A stretch of DNA of 64,000 nucleotides from Mesorhizobium sp. B4-1-4. Lineage in GTDB: Bacteria; Pseudomonadota; Alphaproteobacteria; Rhizobiales; Rhizobiaceae. How positions within the stretch are numbered: the stretch's first letter is position 1; every line of letters starts with the position of its first letter. Under the pieces are notes generated by a model. The model worked only from the letters and a program-made list of their open reading frames with translations, was not told the DNA's origin and made no database searches. Location of the stretch: positions 5,755,001 through 5,819,000 of the forward strand of contig NZ_CP083950.1 of assembly GCF_006439395.2 (NCBI RefSeq), read 5' to 3'. Of the stretch, positions 34,780-43,266 are shown piece by piece. The translations under genes and the position numbers were made by a program.

Positions 34780-36033
34780 CTAGCCGGCAGCCCTTGCCGG
34801 CTCATCCTGCTGAAACGCGGCCAGTGCTGCCTTTAGCCCTTCGGGCCCCATGGCCACCATCTGCGGCGTCGGCGAGAAGCCGGCGCCGAGCATCTTGCGG
34901 CCGAGCATGTGGTCGCCCGGCCGGTTGACGGATTCGATGCCGAGCAGCCGGTCCCCGGCGTAATGGTAGATCGAAAACTTGTTGTCGGGCAGGTCGCCCA
35001 GCACGACATGGCTGTCGCCGCCGGCGGTCAGCCCGACCATCTGCAGCTTCATGTCGCCAATGTCGGACCAGAACCATGGCACCGCGGAATAGGCATCGGC
35101 ATGGCCTGATATCGTGCGCGCGGCAAGGCGTGCCTGGTCGGTGGCGTTCTGCACCGACTCCAGCCGCACGTCGCCGCCGGTGAACCAGTGCCGGTAGGAG
35201 GCGGCGTCGCCAATTGCGAGGATTTCAGGCACCGAGCTGCGCATCTGTTGGTCGACGCGGATGCCGTTGGCCACGACGAGGCCGGCTGCCTGCGCCAGTT
35301 CGACATTCGGCACGGCGCCGATGCCGACGATGACCATGCGCGCCGGCAGCCTTTCGCCTGTTGAGGTGATCGCGGCCACGACATGACCGTTTTCGCCTTC
35401 CAGCCGGGCAATCGAGGTGCCGGTCAGGATGCGCACGCCGGTCGCTTCCAGCCGTTGGCGGACATGGCTCGCCACGGCGGGCGCCACGGCGCGTCCAAGC
35501 AGCCGGTCGACCGTTTCGACAACCGTCACCGTGCGGCCGGCCGCCAGCAGCGTCGCGGCAATCTCCAGCCCGATGAAACCGCCGCCGAGGATGACGACAT
35601 CTTCGCTCTGTGCGCTCAACTCCCGGATCAGCCGCGCATCGGCCAGCGAACGCAGCGACAAAACGCCGGAGAGGTCCGAGCCTGCCAGCGGCAGGGCGCG
35701 CGGGCGCGACCCGGTCGCCAGGATCAGATGGTCGAAGGCAAGCGAGCTGCCACCGGCGATGTCGAGGCTGCGGCGACCGGAATCGATGCGCTCAATCCGG
35801 ATTCCCGGCCGGTAATCGATGGCGCTGCCAGTATAGAAGGCTTCGCCGCGCAGGGGCTGCGGCTTGGCTTCCGGGTCCTTGATGAAGGTCTTCGACAGTG
35901 GCGGCTTGTGGTAGGGCAGTTCGTTCTCGTCACCGACGAGGATCACCGGCCCGTCATAGCCGTCCTCACGCAGGCTTGCCGCCGCTTGCACGCCAGCATG
36001 ACCCGCGCCGACAATGACCACACTGTTCTTCAT
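34780..36033 (-). CDS. FAD-dependent oxidoreductase, ferredoxin/rubredoxin-reductase type
   Basis: 417 residues. N-terminal FAD dinucleotide fold VIVGAGHAGVQAAASLREDG at about 5-24, PYHKPPLSK near residue 40, an NAD(P)-binding fold VVILGGGFIGLEIA near residue 146, and FAD-contacting IGDAA near residue 275. A C-terminal reductase domain follows. Such enzymes transfer electrons from NAD(P)H to a [2Fe-2S] ferredoxin. No ferredoxin is adjacent on this strand, but the bfd gene is 1.8 kb away on the other side of the Irr-type box. Divergent from the iron operon. Confidence 0.88.
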   Translation of the reverse strand: MKNSVVIVGAGHAGVQAAASLREDGYDGPVILVGDENELPYHKPPLSKTFIKDPEAKPQPLRGEAFYTGSAIDYRPGIRIERIDSGRRSLDIAGGSSLAFDHLILATGSRPRALPLAGSDLSGVLSLRSLADARLIRELSAQSEDVVILGGGFIGLEIAATLLAAGRTVTVVETVDRLLGRAVAPAVASHVRQRLEATGVRILTGTSIARLEGENGHVVAAITSTGERLPARMVIVGIGAVPNVELAQAAGLVVANGIRVDQQMRSSVPEILAIGDAASYRHWFTGGDVRLESVQNATDQARLAARTISGHADAYSAVPWFWSDIGDMKLQMVGLTAGGDSHVVLGDLPDNKFSIYHYAGDRLLGIESVNRPGDHMLGRKMLGAGFSPTPQMVAMGPEGLKAALAAFQQDEPARAAG

Positions 36034-36184
36034 CGCATTCCCATCCCGATTTTGATCCTAGGACGTCTCGCCAAGTGGCAATTGTCTGGCGCCGCCGCAA
36101 GAGAGCTTTTGCGGGTCGCACCGGGAATGGCGGCTGTCAATCGCACAGCTCGTCGAGAAAACCGGTGAACGCAGCGGATAAAGT

Positions 36185-36213
36185 TGACTATCATAGTTTA
36201 GAATAATTCTAAA
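36185..36213 (+). promoter_or_regulatory. Candidate sigma-70 promoter overlapped by the Irr-type box
   Basis: TTGACT at 36185-36190 matches the -35 consensus well. With an 18-base spacer the -10 would be TCTAAA, a partial match. The palindrome covers the spacer and -10, so a bound regulator would block RNA polymerase. The direction suits the imelysin operon. Confidence 0.5.
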
Positions 36214-36218
36214 CTATT
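36194..36218. promoter_or_regulatory. Irr-type iron-control element (ICE box)
   Basis: The core TTTAGAATAATTCTAAA (36198-36214) is a perfect 7-3-7 inverted repeat matching the motif bound by Irr in rhizobia; the symmetry extends four more bases each side (ATAG...CTAT), giving 25 bases. It sits upstream of a gene set (imelysin, bfd, bfr remnant) of the kind Irr controls. Irr usually represses iron-storage genes when iron is low. No irr gene lies in the window. Confidence 0.82.
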
Positions 36219-36463
36219 GTTTCGATTGGATTTTCCAGCAATTTTGGTTGACTTCCACTGGCGTCGAAGCTTTAAGGGATCTCGCGCATTGGCGCATCCC
36301 TTTGATGTCTGGGCCTTGAACCCGTTCGATTGGAGGCATTTTGGTGTCCTTCTTCCCTGAGCCGCGCGGCAGCGCGGCATATCCTGCGGCCGGTGGCATG
36401 CACACGGCCTGGTGCCGGCTGCCACGCGCGCCGTTTGCGGAATTCCCGAGAGACTGGAGAGCG

Positions 36464-37756
36464 ATGATGACAGCACGATATGGCGGCAGGCTCGCGGCGA
36501 TTGGTGCCACGGCCTTGCTGACGGCGGCGGTGTTCGTGCTGCCCGCGAAGGCGGAAACCGACCCCAAGGCGGTCATCAAGACTTACGCGGATATCGGGCT
36601 TGCCAAATATGAGGATTCCCTGATCACCGCGCAGACGCTCGACAAGGCGGTCGACGCCTTGCTTGCCAAGCCGTCGGCCGAAACGCTCAACGCCGCCCGC
36701 GACGCCTGGAAGGCGGCCCGCGTGCTCTATCCACAGACCGAGGTCTACCGCTTCGGCAACAAGATCGTCGACGACTGGGAAGGCGGGGTGAATTCCTGGC
36801 CCTTGGACGAAGGCCTGATCGACTACGTTGCCAAGAGCTACGGTACGGAATCGGACGTGAATTCGCTCTATACGGCCAATGTAATCGCCAACAAGGAAAT
36901 CGAGATCAACGGCAAGAAGGTCGATGCCTCGACGCTTTCGCCGGAATTCCTCTCCGGCACCTTGCAACAAGCTGGCGGCATCGAGGCCAATGTCGCTACC
37001 GGCTATCACGCCATCGAGTTCCTGCTCTGGGGCCAGGATCTGCACGGCACCGGTCCGGGCGCCGGCGAGCGTCCCTATACGGACTACGACCTCAAGAACT
37101 GCACCGGCGGCAATTGCGCCCGCCGCGCAGAGTACCTGAAATCGGCAACTGACCTTCTGGTCTCCGACCTGCAGAAGATGGTCAACGACTGGAAGGAAGA
37201 CGGCGCCGCGCGCAAGAACCTCGTCGATGGCGAGCCGAACACCGCGATCTCGATCATCTTCACCGGCATGGGCTCGCTGTCCTACGGTGAACTGGCCGGC
37301 GAACGCATGAAGCTCGGCCTGCTGCTGCATGATCCGGAAGAGGAGCAAGACTGCTTCTCCGACAACACTTACAACTCCCACCTCTATGACGCCGTCGGCA
37401 TCCGCGCCGCCTATCACGCCAGCTATATCCGCCTCGATGGCACCGTCGTTTCGGGGCCCTCGGTGTCCGATATGGTGAAGGCAGTCGACCCGGCGATCGA
37501 CAAGGAACTGTCGGGCAAGCTCGAAGTCACCGTCGCCAGGATGGAAGCGATCAAGGCGCGGGCCGAGGCCGGCGAAGCCTATGACCAGCAGATCGCCGAG
37601 GGCAATGCGCAAGGCAATGCCACCGTTCAGGCGGCGATCGACGCATTGATCGACCAGACCAAATCGATCGAGCGCGCCGTCGGCTCGCTGAAGCTCAACG
37701 CCATCGCCTTCGAGGGTTCCGACAGCCTCGACGCGCCCGACAAGGTGTTCAAGTAA
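36464..37756 (+). CDS. Imelysin-family iron-regulated periplasmic protein
   Basis: 430 residues. A signal peptide (about 1-30, ending LPAKA) exports it. The imelysin fold is two four-helix bundles; the conserved GxHxxE motif is intact as GYHAIE at residues 180-185 within TGYHAIEFLLWGQD. Four cysteines occur (two in NCTGGNC). Related IrpA, ICMP and EfeO-type proteins take part in iron uptake; there is no protease zinc motif beyond this. ATG 36464 follows GGAGAG; the ATG at 36467 is an equally spaced alternative. First gene of the iron operon, 110 bases before bfd. Confidence 0.88.
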   Translation: MMTARYGGRLAAIGATALLTAAVFVLPAKAETDPKAVIKTYADIGLAKYEDSLITAQTLDKAVDALLAKPSAETLNAARDAWKAARVLYPQTEVYRFGNKIVDDWEGGVNSWPLDEGLIDYVAKSYGTESDVNSLYTANVIANKEIEINGKKVDASTLSPEFLSGTLQQAGGIEANVATGYHAIEFLLWGQDLHGTGPGAGERPYTDYDLKNCTGGNCARRAEYLKSATDLLVSDLQKMVNDWKEDGAARKNLVDGEPNTAISIIFTGMGSLSYGELAGERMKLGLLLHDPEEEQDCFSDNTYNSHLYDAVGIRAAYHASYIRLDGTVVSGPSVSDMVKAVDPAIDKELSGKLEVTVARMEAIKARAEAGEAYDQQIAEGNAQGNATVQAAIDALIDQTKSIERAVGSLKLNAIAFEGSDSLDAPDKVFK

Positions 37757-37865
37757 GGCCAGAAGCCTGCTCAGGAGCCGGGCGACCGGCTTCGGAATGA
37801 GGAGGCCCCGGCAGTAAGAAATGCCAGGCGGCGCGGGAGCCGCCGCCAGCCATCCGAGCCAAGTA

Positions 37866-38177
37866 ATGCTGATCTGCCATTGCAACATCATCACCGAAAC
37901 GGAGATCGAGCAGGCCATCGTCGGGCTGCTTGACAAGGACCCCTGGCAGCTCATCGTGCCGGCAAAGGTCTACCACGCCATGCAGAAGCGCGGGCGTTGC
38001 TGCGGCTGCTTGCCAAATGTGGTCGAAACGATCATTCGGGTCACCGAAAATTACCACGGCCGCTCGGAGGCGGGCGGTGTGGATGTCGTTTCACATCTGG
38101 ATCGTGTCAGAGGCCTGCGCGTCCAATACGGGAGCAGAAGCCATGAAAGGCGAACCGCGGATCATCGAGCGGCTTAA
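37866..38177 (+). CDS. bfd: Bacterioferritin-associated ferredoxin (2Fe-2S)
   Basis: 103 residues starting MLICHCNIITETEIEQAI. The cluster ligands are Cys4, Cys6, Cys45 and Cys48 (CxC ... CxxC in RGRCCGCLP), the standard BFD-like arrangement. It normally donates electrons to bacterioferritin to release stored iron. Its last 11 codons (38143-38177) run past the start of the bfr remnant, so the C-terminal tail (HERRTADHRAA) is encoded by old bfr sequence in another frame. With bfr gone from this place its partner must be elsewhere or lost. Confidence 0.92.
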   Translation: MLICHCNIITETEIEQAIVGLLDKDPWQLIVPAKVYHAMQKRGRCCGCLPNVVETIIRVTENYHGRSEAGGVDVVSHLDRVRGLRVQYGSRSHERRTADHRAA

Positions 38178-38276
38178 CGAGGCTCTGTTCCCCTTGAGAC
38201 GCAACTCGGTCTACTGCCCTCGATCGGCGAAGAGGAATACTGGCAGCACAACCCCCCGGCGGGCGAGGCGGAATAA
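38143..38276 (+). pseudogene. bfr: Bacterioferritin remnant with large internal deletion
   Basis: The ATG at 38143 opens MKGEPRIIERLNEALF, the conserved start of bacterioferritin. After about 16 codons the sequence jumps, with a frame change, to ETQLGLLPSIGEEEYWQHNP ending in GEAE and a TAA at 38276, the conserved bacterioferritin C-terminus (FLETQLxLLxxIGEExY). An intact gene is about 480 bases; here 134 remain, so roughly 350 bases coding for the di-iron centre and heme Met are missing. The junction lies near 38188-38195, where TTCC could have been the shared microhomology. Neither frame gives a working ferritin. Confidence 0.88.
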
Positions 38277-38363
38277 GGATATGCGGAAATGCGGCGCCCC
38301 ATAGCTGTCTTGCGCCGCTTGCGGCGGGCCAAAGGCCCGCTGGGTGTTCAGAAAACGCCAGTT

Positions 38364-39887
38364 ATGTCGGCTGGTCGGCGCTGCACCATTCTCATGCTGG
38401 CGCTGGCCTCTTCGGCGGTGGCCGGCGCCCTTCCCGCCGGCCTCGCCACCGTGCGTACCGACCTTAATGCGAAAGACCAGGCGCGCGTCGCTGCCGTCAC
38501 CAGGGCGACTACGGATTTCTCCAGACCTGAGCCGTTCGAACTGATGCAAGGTGGCGCCGGCACGTCCGAGAAAGACGTCAGCCGTGAGTCCTTCTCGCAA
38601 TCCTCGGCCAACATCACCTTCGAGGAAGAGAGCATCTTCAAGCTCGGTAACGCCCTGTTCCGCAAGAACTGGGTGTCGTCGCCATCCTCGACGCAGGCGT
38701 CGGACGGGCTTGGACCCCTGTTCAACGAACGGGCCTGCCAGAATTGCCATCTGAAGGATGGTCGCGGCCGCCCGCCGCAAGGTGACGCCGGCACCACCTC
38801 GATGTTCCTGCGGCTGGCCCGCGAGGCAAGCAGCGCGGAAGAGAAGGCGGCTATCGCCGACCATCAGTTGCCCAACTTCCCCGATCCGGTTTACGGCACG
38901 CAGTTGCAGGAGCTGGCGGTGCCTGGCCTGCACGGCGAAGGCCGGATGCATGTCGACTATCAGGAACGTAAGGTAGAACTGACGGATGGCACGATGGTTT
39001 CCCTGCGCAAGCCCAGTTACTCCGTCACCGATCTTGCCTATGGGTCTCTCGATCCGCGCACCACGCTGTCGCCGCGCCTGACCCCGCCTATGATCGGCCT
39101 TGGGCTGATCGAGCAAATCGCGCCGACCGACATCCTTGCTCATGCCGATCCGGAGGACCGCGATGGTGACGGCATCTCCGGCAGGCCGAACATCGTCCGC
39201 GACAGGCCGAGCGGTGAGTTGACGCTTGGCCGTTTCGGCTGGAAGGCGCAGACAGCATCGATCCGCCAGCAGGCGGCGGATGCTTTTGCCGGCGACATCG
39301 GCATTTCGACGCCGGAAGAACCGAAGCATTGGGGCGACTGCACCGCCGCGCAGGCAAAATGCCTCGCCATGCCCAACGGCGTGCAGGACCGCCTCGGCCC
39401 GGTCGAGGCGCCATCGCCGGTGATGGATCTCGTCACCTTCTATGCGCAGAACGTGGCCGTGCCGGCACGCCGCGATCTCGCCGCGCCTGATGTGCTCGCA
39501 GGAAAAAAGGTCTTTTACGAGATCGGCTGCGTTGCCTGCCACACGCCGAAATTCGTCACCCGCCGCGACGCGCCCAACAAGGCGCAGGCCTTCCAGCTGA
39601 TCTGGCCCTATTCCGATTTCCTGCTGCACGACATGGGGCCTGACCTTGCCGACGGCCAGGCTGTGGGCGACGCGACCGGCAACGAGTGGCGCACCCCGCC
39701 GCTGTGGGGTATCGGCCTGACCGAGATCGTCAACGGCAATTCCTTCTTTCTGCACGATGGCCGTGCCCGCAGCCTGACCGAGGCGATCCTGTGGCATGGC
39801 GGCGAGGGCCGGAAGGCGCGCGACCGCTTTGCCGCCGCCGACGCTGCCGAGCGCGATGCATTGCTTAAATTCCTGGAGTCACTTTGA
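38364..39887 (+). CDS. Di-heme c-type oxidoreductase (DUF1111 family)
   Basis: 507 residues from ATG 38364, chosen because it gives a classical signal peptide (TILMLALASSAVAG); the frame is open to ATG 38289, 25 codons earlier, and that start cannot be excluded. Two heme c motifs, CQNCH at 125-129 and CVACH at 389-393, and C-terminal WRTPPLWGIGLTEIVNG match the di-heme 'thiol oxidoreductase' family often encoded with imelysins. Probably a periplasmic electron-transfer partner in iron oxidation or reduction. It begins 87 bases after the bfr remnant and overlaps the second imelysin (TGATG). Confidence 0.88.
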   Translation: MSAGRRCTILMLALASSAVAGALPAGLATVRTDLNAKDQARVAAVTRATTDFSRPEPFELMQGGAGTSEKDVSRESFSQSSANITFEEESIFKLGNALFRKNWVSSPSSTQASDGLGPLFNERACQNCHLKDGRGRPPQGDAGTTSMFLRLAREASSAEEKAAIADHQLPNFPDPVYGTQLQELAVPGLHGEGRMHVDYQERKVELTDGTMVSLRKPSYSVTDLAYGSLDPRTTLSPRLTPPMIGLGLIEQIAPTDILAHADPEDRDGDGISGRPNIVRDRPSGELTLGRFGWKAQTASIRQQAADAFAGDIGISTPEEPKHWGDCTAAQAKCLAMPNGVQDRLGPVEAPSPVMDLVTFYAQNVAVPARRDLAAPDVLAGKKVFYEIGCVACHTPKFVTRRDAPNKAQAFQLIWPYSDFLLHDMGPDLADGQAVGDATGNEWRTPPLWGIGLTEIVNGNSFFLHDGRARSLTEAILWHGGEGRKARDRFAAADAAERDALLKFLESL

Positions 39888-40966
39888 TGCTGAAGCGTTC
39901 CGCGCTGGTTCTCGCTCTTCCCCTGGCGTTGCTGGGTATTTTTCCGGCATCGGCGGCCGTGAAGGCCTCCGACGTGATCCAGCGCGCGGTCGACAGCTTT
40001 GTCCGCCTGGCCTATGCCGGCCTCCACGAACACACGCAATCCCTGGCGAAGGCCATGCACAAGCTCTGTGAGGCACCTTCGCAACGGGAACTTGATGCGG
40101 CGCGTGCCGAGTTTTCGGCCACGGTCTATGCCTGGTCGTCGGCCGAGATCATCGGTTTTGGGCCGATCAAGGAGAACAACCGCCTGGAGCGCATGCTGTT
40201 CTGGCCGGACCGCAAGAGCATTGGCCTGAAGCAGGTGCAGGCGGCCTTGTCGGACAAGGACGCTACCGCCACCGATCCGGCACAACTGGCCGGCAAGAGC
40301 GTTGCCATGCAAGGCTTGGGTGCGCTGGAATTCGTGCTTTACGGGGACGGCGCCGATGCGCTGACGGGCAAGGATGATGCCTATCGTTGCGCCTATGGGG
40401 CCGCGATTGCCGGCAACATCGAGACCATGGCCAAAGACGTCGACGACGCTTGGAACAAGCCGGACGGCTTTGCAATGCTCTGGGCCAATCCGGGACCGCA
40501 AAACGCACTTTACCGCGACGGCAACGAAGCAGTGATTGAGCTGGTCGGGGTCTTCATCAAAGAGTTGGAGATGGTTCGCGATGTCCGCCTGAAGGGCTTC
40601 CTTGGAGCCGGGCCCGGGACGGACAAGCCGAAACAGGCGATCTACTGGCGTTCGCAAAACACTGCCAATTCGCTGGCCGGAAATCTCGCCGGCATCGATG
40701 CGCTGTTCCAGGTCTCGAAGCTCGGCGATGCGCTGCCGGCGGATGCGCGCTGGATGGCGGAGTCGATCCATATCCAGCTGGTCAACGGCGTCGCCACCGC
40801 GAAGTCCATCCAGGGTCCGATCGACAAGGCGCTCGCCGATCCGGCGCAGCGCGAAAAACTCGAGCATTTCGCGCTGATCACCTCCAGCCTGTCGCCCCTG
40901 ATCGGCGCCAGGCTGACCGCCGAATTCGGCCTGACTGCAGGTTTTTCGTCGTTGGATGGAGATTGA
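39887..40966 (+). CDS. Second imelysin-family protein, motif histidine missing
   Basis: 359 residues from ATG 39887, with GGAG 8 bases upstream and the start overlapping the preceding stop. Signal peptide MLKRSALVLALPLALLGIFP ends near ASA. The fold is imelysin-like, but the GxHxxE motif reads GLGALE at 143-148: the histidine is replaced by glycine while Gly and Glu stay. It is shorter than its paralogue and clearly diverged. Probably a structural or partner subunit of the same periplasmic iron system. Confidence 0.86.
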   Translation: MLKRSALVLALPLALLGIFPASAAVKASDVIQRAVDSFVRLAYAGLHEHTQSLAKAMHKLCEAPSQRELDAARAEFSATVYAWSSAEIIGFGPIKENNRLERMLFWPDRKSIGLKQVQAALSDKDATATDPAQLAGKSVAMQGLGALEFVLYGDGADALTGKDDAYRCAYGAAIAGNIETMAKDVDDAWNKPDGFAMLWANPGPQNALYRDGNEAVIELVGVFIKELEMVRDVRLKGFLGAGPGTDKPKQAIYWRSQNTANSLAGNLAGIDALFQVSKLGDALPADARWMAESIHIQLVNGVATAKSIQGPIDKALADPAQREKLEHFALITSSLSPLIGARLTAEFGLTAGFSSLDGD

Positions 40967-41387
40967 GCGTGAGCCGGAAAATGGCGTGGGCATTTGGCGA
41001 TAGGCGCAGCGGCTGCGACGCGTGGCCGGTATTTGCGAATCTCCGTCTTTGGAGATTGGTCGAAACGCTAGTCGCTTCGTCATCCTGGGGCGGAGCAAGG
41101 AGCGAAGCGACGCGGCGCAGACCCCGGGATCCATGCCGCGACTTCAGGGCGTTGCAACGGTTCGGCTTTCTGCTCCGCTGCGTTCTTCGGCTGAAATCAC
41201 GGCATGGATCCTTGGGTCTTCGCGACGGAGCTTCGCTCCTGCTTCGCCCAAGCATGACGAATTCTGAAAGGCTTCGGCCAACCTCGGATGGCTGCGATAA
41301 TCCGCTCGAGCGATCGGTGGGAACTGAATGCCAACTTCGACCTCCGGACATGGCGATGAGCGAGCCTCTAACCGTTGGGATGGTGTC
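40967..41387. other. 421-base gap in the iron operon
   Basis: No gene. The middle (41076-41261) is a palindromic repeat; the flanks (40967-41075 and 41262-41387) show no promoter, hairpin or coding pattern. Genes either side belong to one functional set, so the gap looks like an enlarged operon spacer. Confidence 0.65.
41076..41261. repeat. Long palindromic repeat inside the iron operon
   Basis: About 186 bases with 8-bp perfect ends (TTCGTCAT / ATGACGAA) and arms of about 60 bases that are roughly 80% complementary, meeting near ATCCATGCCG / CGGCATGGAT. It has no open frame of note and no transposase. This type recurs between genes in Mesorhizobium and behaves like a small non-autonomous mobile or REP-like element. 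The transcript would fold into a long hairpin here. Confidence 0.8.
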
Positions 41388-42491
41388 ATGAGAACATCCC
41401 TCATGGATCGCCGTGATTTCCTGAGGGCCGCGGGCATTGGCTTTGCCGCCGCGATGGCACCGTCGGCCTGGGCAAAAACGCTGGCGGCGGGTGCCGTCTT
41501 CGCCACCGCCTTCCTCAAGCGCGACGGCGGTTTTGGTGCTGCCGTCCTGTCGGAGGCCGGCAAGGTGCTGCATGCGATCGACCTGCCCGATCGCGGCCAC
41601 GACGTCACCTTCGATCCCGTATCCAGGCGTTCGGTGGTTTTCGCCCGCCAGCCGGGCACTTTCGCCGTCGTTTTCGATCACACCGGGCACGATGCTCCGC
41701 TGACAATCGCCAGCATCCCCGGCCGGCATTTCTTCGGCCATGGCGTGTTCTCGCCCGACGGCGCGCTGCTCTACGCCACGGAGAATGATTTCGACAACGC
41801 TGCAGGCGTGGTCGGCATCTATGATGCGCGGGCGAAATTCAGCCGCGTCGGGGAGTTCCCGACCTACGGCATGGGGCCGCACGAGCTTCTGCTGCTGGGC
41901 GATGGCAGGACGATCGCGGTCGCCAATGGCGGCATCGAGACCCATCCCGATTATGGCCGTGCCGAGCTCAACATCGGGACCATGAAGCCGTGCTATGTGC
42001 TTGTCGACCGCGTCTCTGGTGACCTCATCGAAAAGCACGAACTGCCGGCGGCGCTGCATCAGCTGTCGATCCGCCACATGGACACCGACCAGACCGGCAC
42101 CGTCTGGTTCGGCTGCCAATACAGGGGGCCGGGCACCGATCGTCCGGCGTTGGTCGGCCGCGCCACGCGCGGCAAGGATCTGCAGTTGCTCGACATGCCG
42201 GGGGATGTGCTGTCCGGCTTTCGCAACTATATCGGCTCGGTCGCCGCCAACGATTCAGCCGGCACCGTTGCCGTCTCGTCGCCGGAAGGCAATTCGCTTG
42301 TGGTGATCGATGCGGCGAGCGGTCGGGTCGTCTCGACCAGCGTGCTGGTCGAGGTCTGCGGCCTGGCGCCTGACGGATCGGGCTTCATGGCCACCACGGG
42401 CGCTGGCGAGATCATCGAGGGCAGCGGCGCGAAGCGATCGAAACCGGACTATGTCTGGGATAACCATGTGCTGCGTATCGAACAGGTCTGA
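41388..42491 (+). CDS. DUF1513 beta-propeller protein, Tat-exported
   Basis: 367 residues from ATG 41388. The start carries a twin-arginine signal (MDRRDFLRAAGIGFAAAMAP), cut near SAWA. The mature part is a repeated beta-strand fold with HDVTFDP, HGVFSPDG and HELLLLGDG repeats, as in DUF1513 proteins, which are regularly last in imelysin operons. A cofactor-dependent periplasmic role is implied by the Tat route. ATG 41403 inside the signal is an alternative start. It is separated from the second imelysin by a repeat. Confidence 0.85.
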   Translation: MRTSLMDRRDFLRAAGIGFAAAMAPSAWAKTLAAGAVFATAFLKRDGGFGAAVLSEAGKVLHAIDLPDRGHDVTFDPVSRRSVVFARQPGTFAVVFDHTGHDAPLTIASIPGRHFFGHGVFSPDGALLYATENDFDNAAGVVGIYDARAKFSRVGEFPTYGMGPHELLLLGDGRTIAVANGGIETHPDYGRAELNIGTMKPCYVLVDRVSGDLIEKHELPAALHQLSIRHMDTDQTGTVWFGCQYRGPGTDRPALVGRATRGKDLQLLDMPGDVLSGFRNYIGSVAANDSAGTVAVSSPEGNSLVVIDAASGRVVSTSVLVEVCGLAPDGSGFMATTGAGEIIEGSGAKRSKPDYVWDNHVLRIEQV

Positions 42492-42587
42492 TAGCGCGCT
42501 GGCAGAACCGAAGCCGTTTAACAAATTGTGCTTGCGGTGGCGCGCCTTGGCGGGCACAGGGAAGTGGTTCTCGGAACCGGTCGCTTC

Positions 42588-43265
42588 ATGAAATTGCTTG
42601 CCATCGACTGTGCCGCCAGCCTCTGCGCCGCCTGCGTCTACGACGCGGCGGCAGAGGAGGAACTCGGCCGCTCGGTGCTCGATCTCGGCAAGGGCCATGC
42701 CGAACACCTGATGGCGGTCATCGCCGAGGCGATGAAGGCGGGTGCGACTGACTACGCCGGCCTTGGCGCCATCGCCGTCTCCGTCGGTCCCGGTTCCTTC
42801 ACCGGCCTTCGCGTCGGTGTTTCGACCGCGCGCGGGTTGGCGCTGGCGCTCAAGGTGCCCGCGATCGGCGTGACGACGCTCGAGGCGCTGGCGGCCGAAG
42901 CGGCAGCGGCATTTCCCGGCCGCGCCGTGCTGGCGGCGCTCGATGCCGGCCGTGAGGAGATCCATGCCGCATTGTACGATAAAATGTCAGCTTTGACTTA
43001 CGGCCCCGCGGTGACCACGCTGGCGGAAGCCACGGCCCTGGCGGTCGAAAATGCTGCCGTGCTTGCCGGCACCGCGGCGGCGCACATCGCCGCTTCAGCC
43101 GGGCGCGCTTTCGACATCGGGCCACGGATGGCCACCGCCGACATTGTCACCTACGCCCGTCTTGCCGTCGCCAAAGGCGAGAGCGAAAGGCCAAAACCGC
43201 TTTACCTGCGCGACGCCGATGCCAAGCCGCAGGCCGGATTTATTCTTTCGAGGCAAGAAAAATAG
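42588..43265 (+). CDS. tsaB: tRNA threonylcarbamoyladenosine synthesis protein TsaB
   Basis: 225 residues starting MKLLAIDCAASLCAAC. ASKHA-fold partner of TsaD with the diagnostic GPGSFTGLRVG near residue 70. It is needed for the t6A37 modification of tRNAs that read ANN codons. The start at 42588 matches the family; the upstream part of the frame is not conserved in kind. rimI begins one base after its stop, a widespread pairing. Confidence 0.94.
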   Translation: MKLLAIDCAASLCAACVYDAAAEEELGRSVLDLGKGHAEHLMAVIAEAMKAGATDYAGLGAIAVSVGPGSFTGLRVGVSTARGLALALKVPAIGVTTLEALAAEAAAAFPGRAVLAALDAGREEIHAALYDKMSALTYGPAVTTLAEATALAVENAAVLAGTAAAHIAASAGRAFDIGPRMATADIVTYARLAVAKGESERPKPLYLRDADAKPQAGFILSRQEK

Positions 43266-43266
43266 A

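Larger units (their letters stand above)
36034..36463. other. Divergent intergenic region upstream of the iron operon
   Basis: 430 bases without a gene between the FAD reductase and the first imelysin. Its AT-rich centre (about 36180-36240) contains the Irr-type palindrome. Nothing else convincing is seen; the open frame that extends upstream of the imelysin start through 36341 has no signal peptide or family match. Confidence 0.6.

Noticed and set aside
36272..37954. 560-codon open frame on the minus strand over the first imelysin
   Set aside because: Antisense of a gene with signal peptide and GxHxxE motif; no independent support.
41076..41261. Insertion sequence in the iron operon
   Set aside because: Inverted ends are present but there is no transposase frame and the element is under 200 bases; kept only as a repeat.
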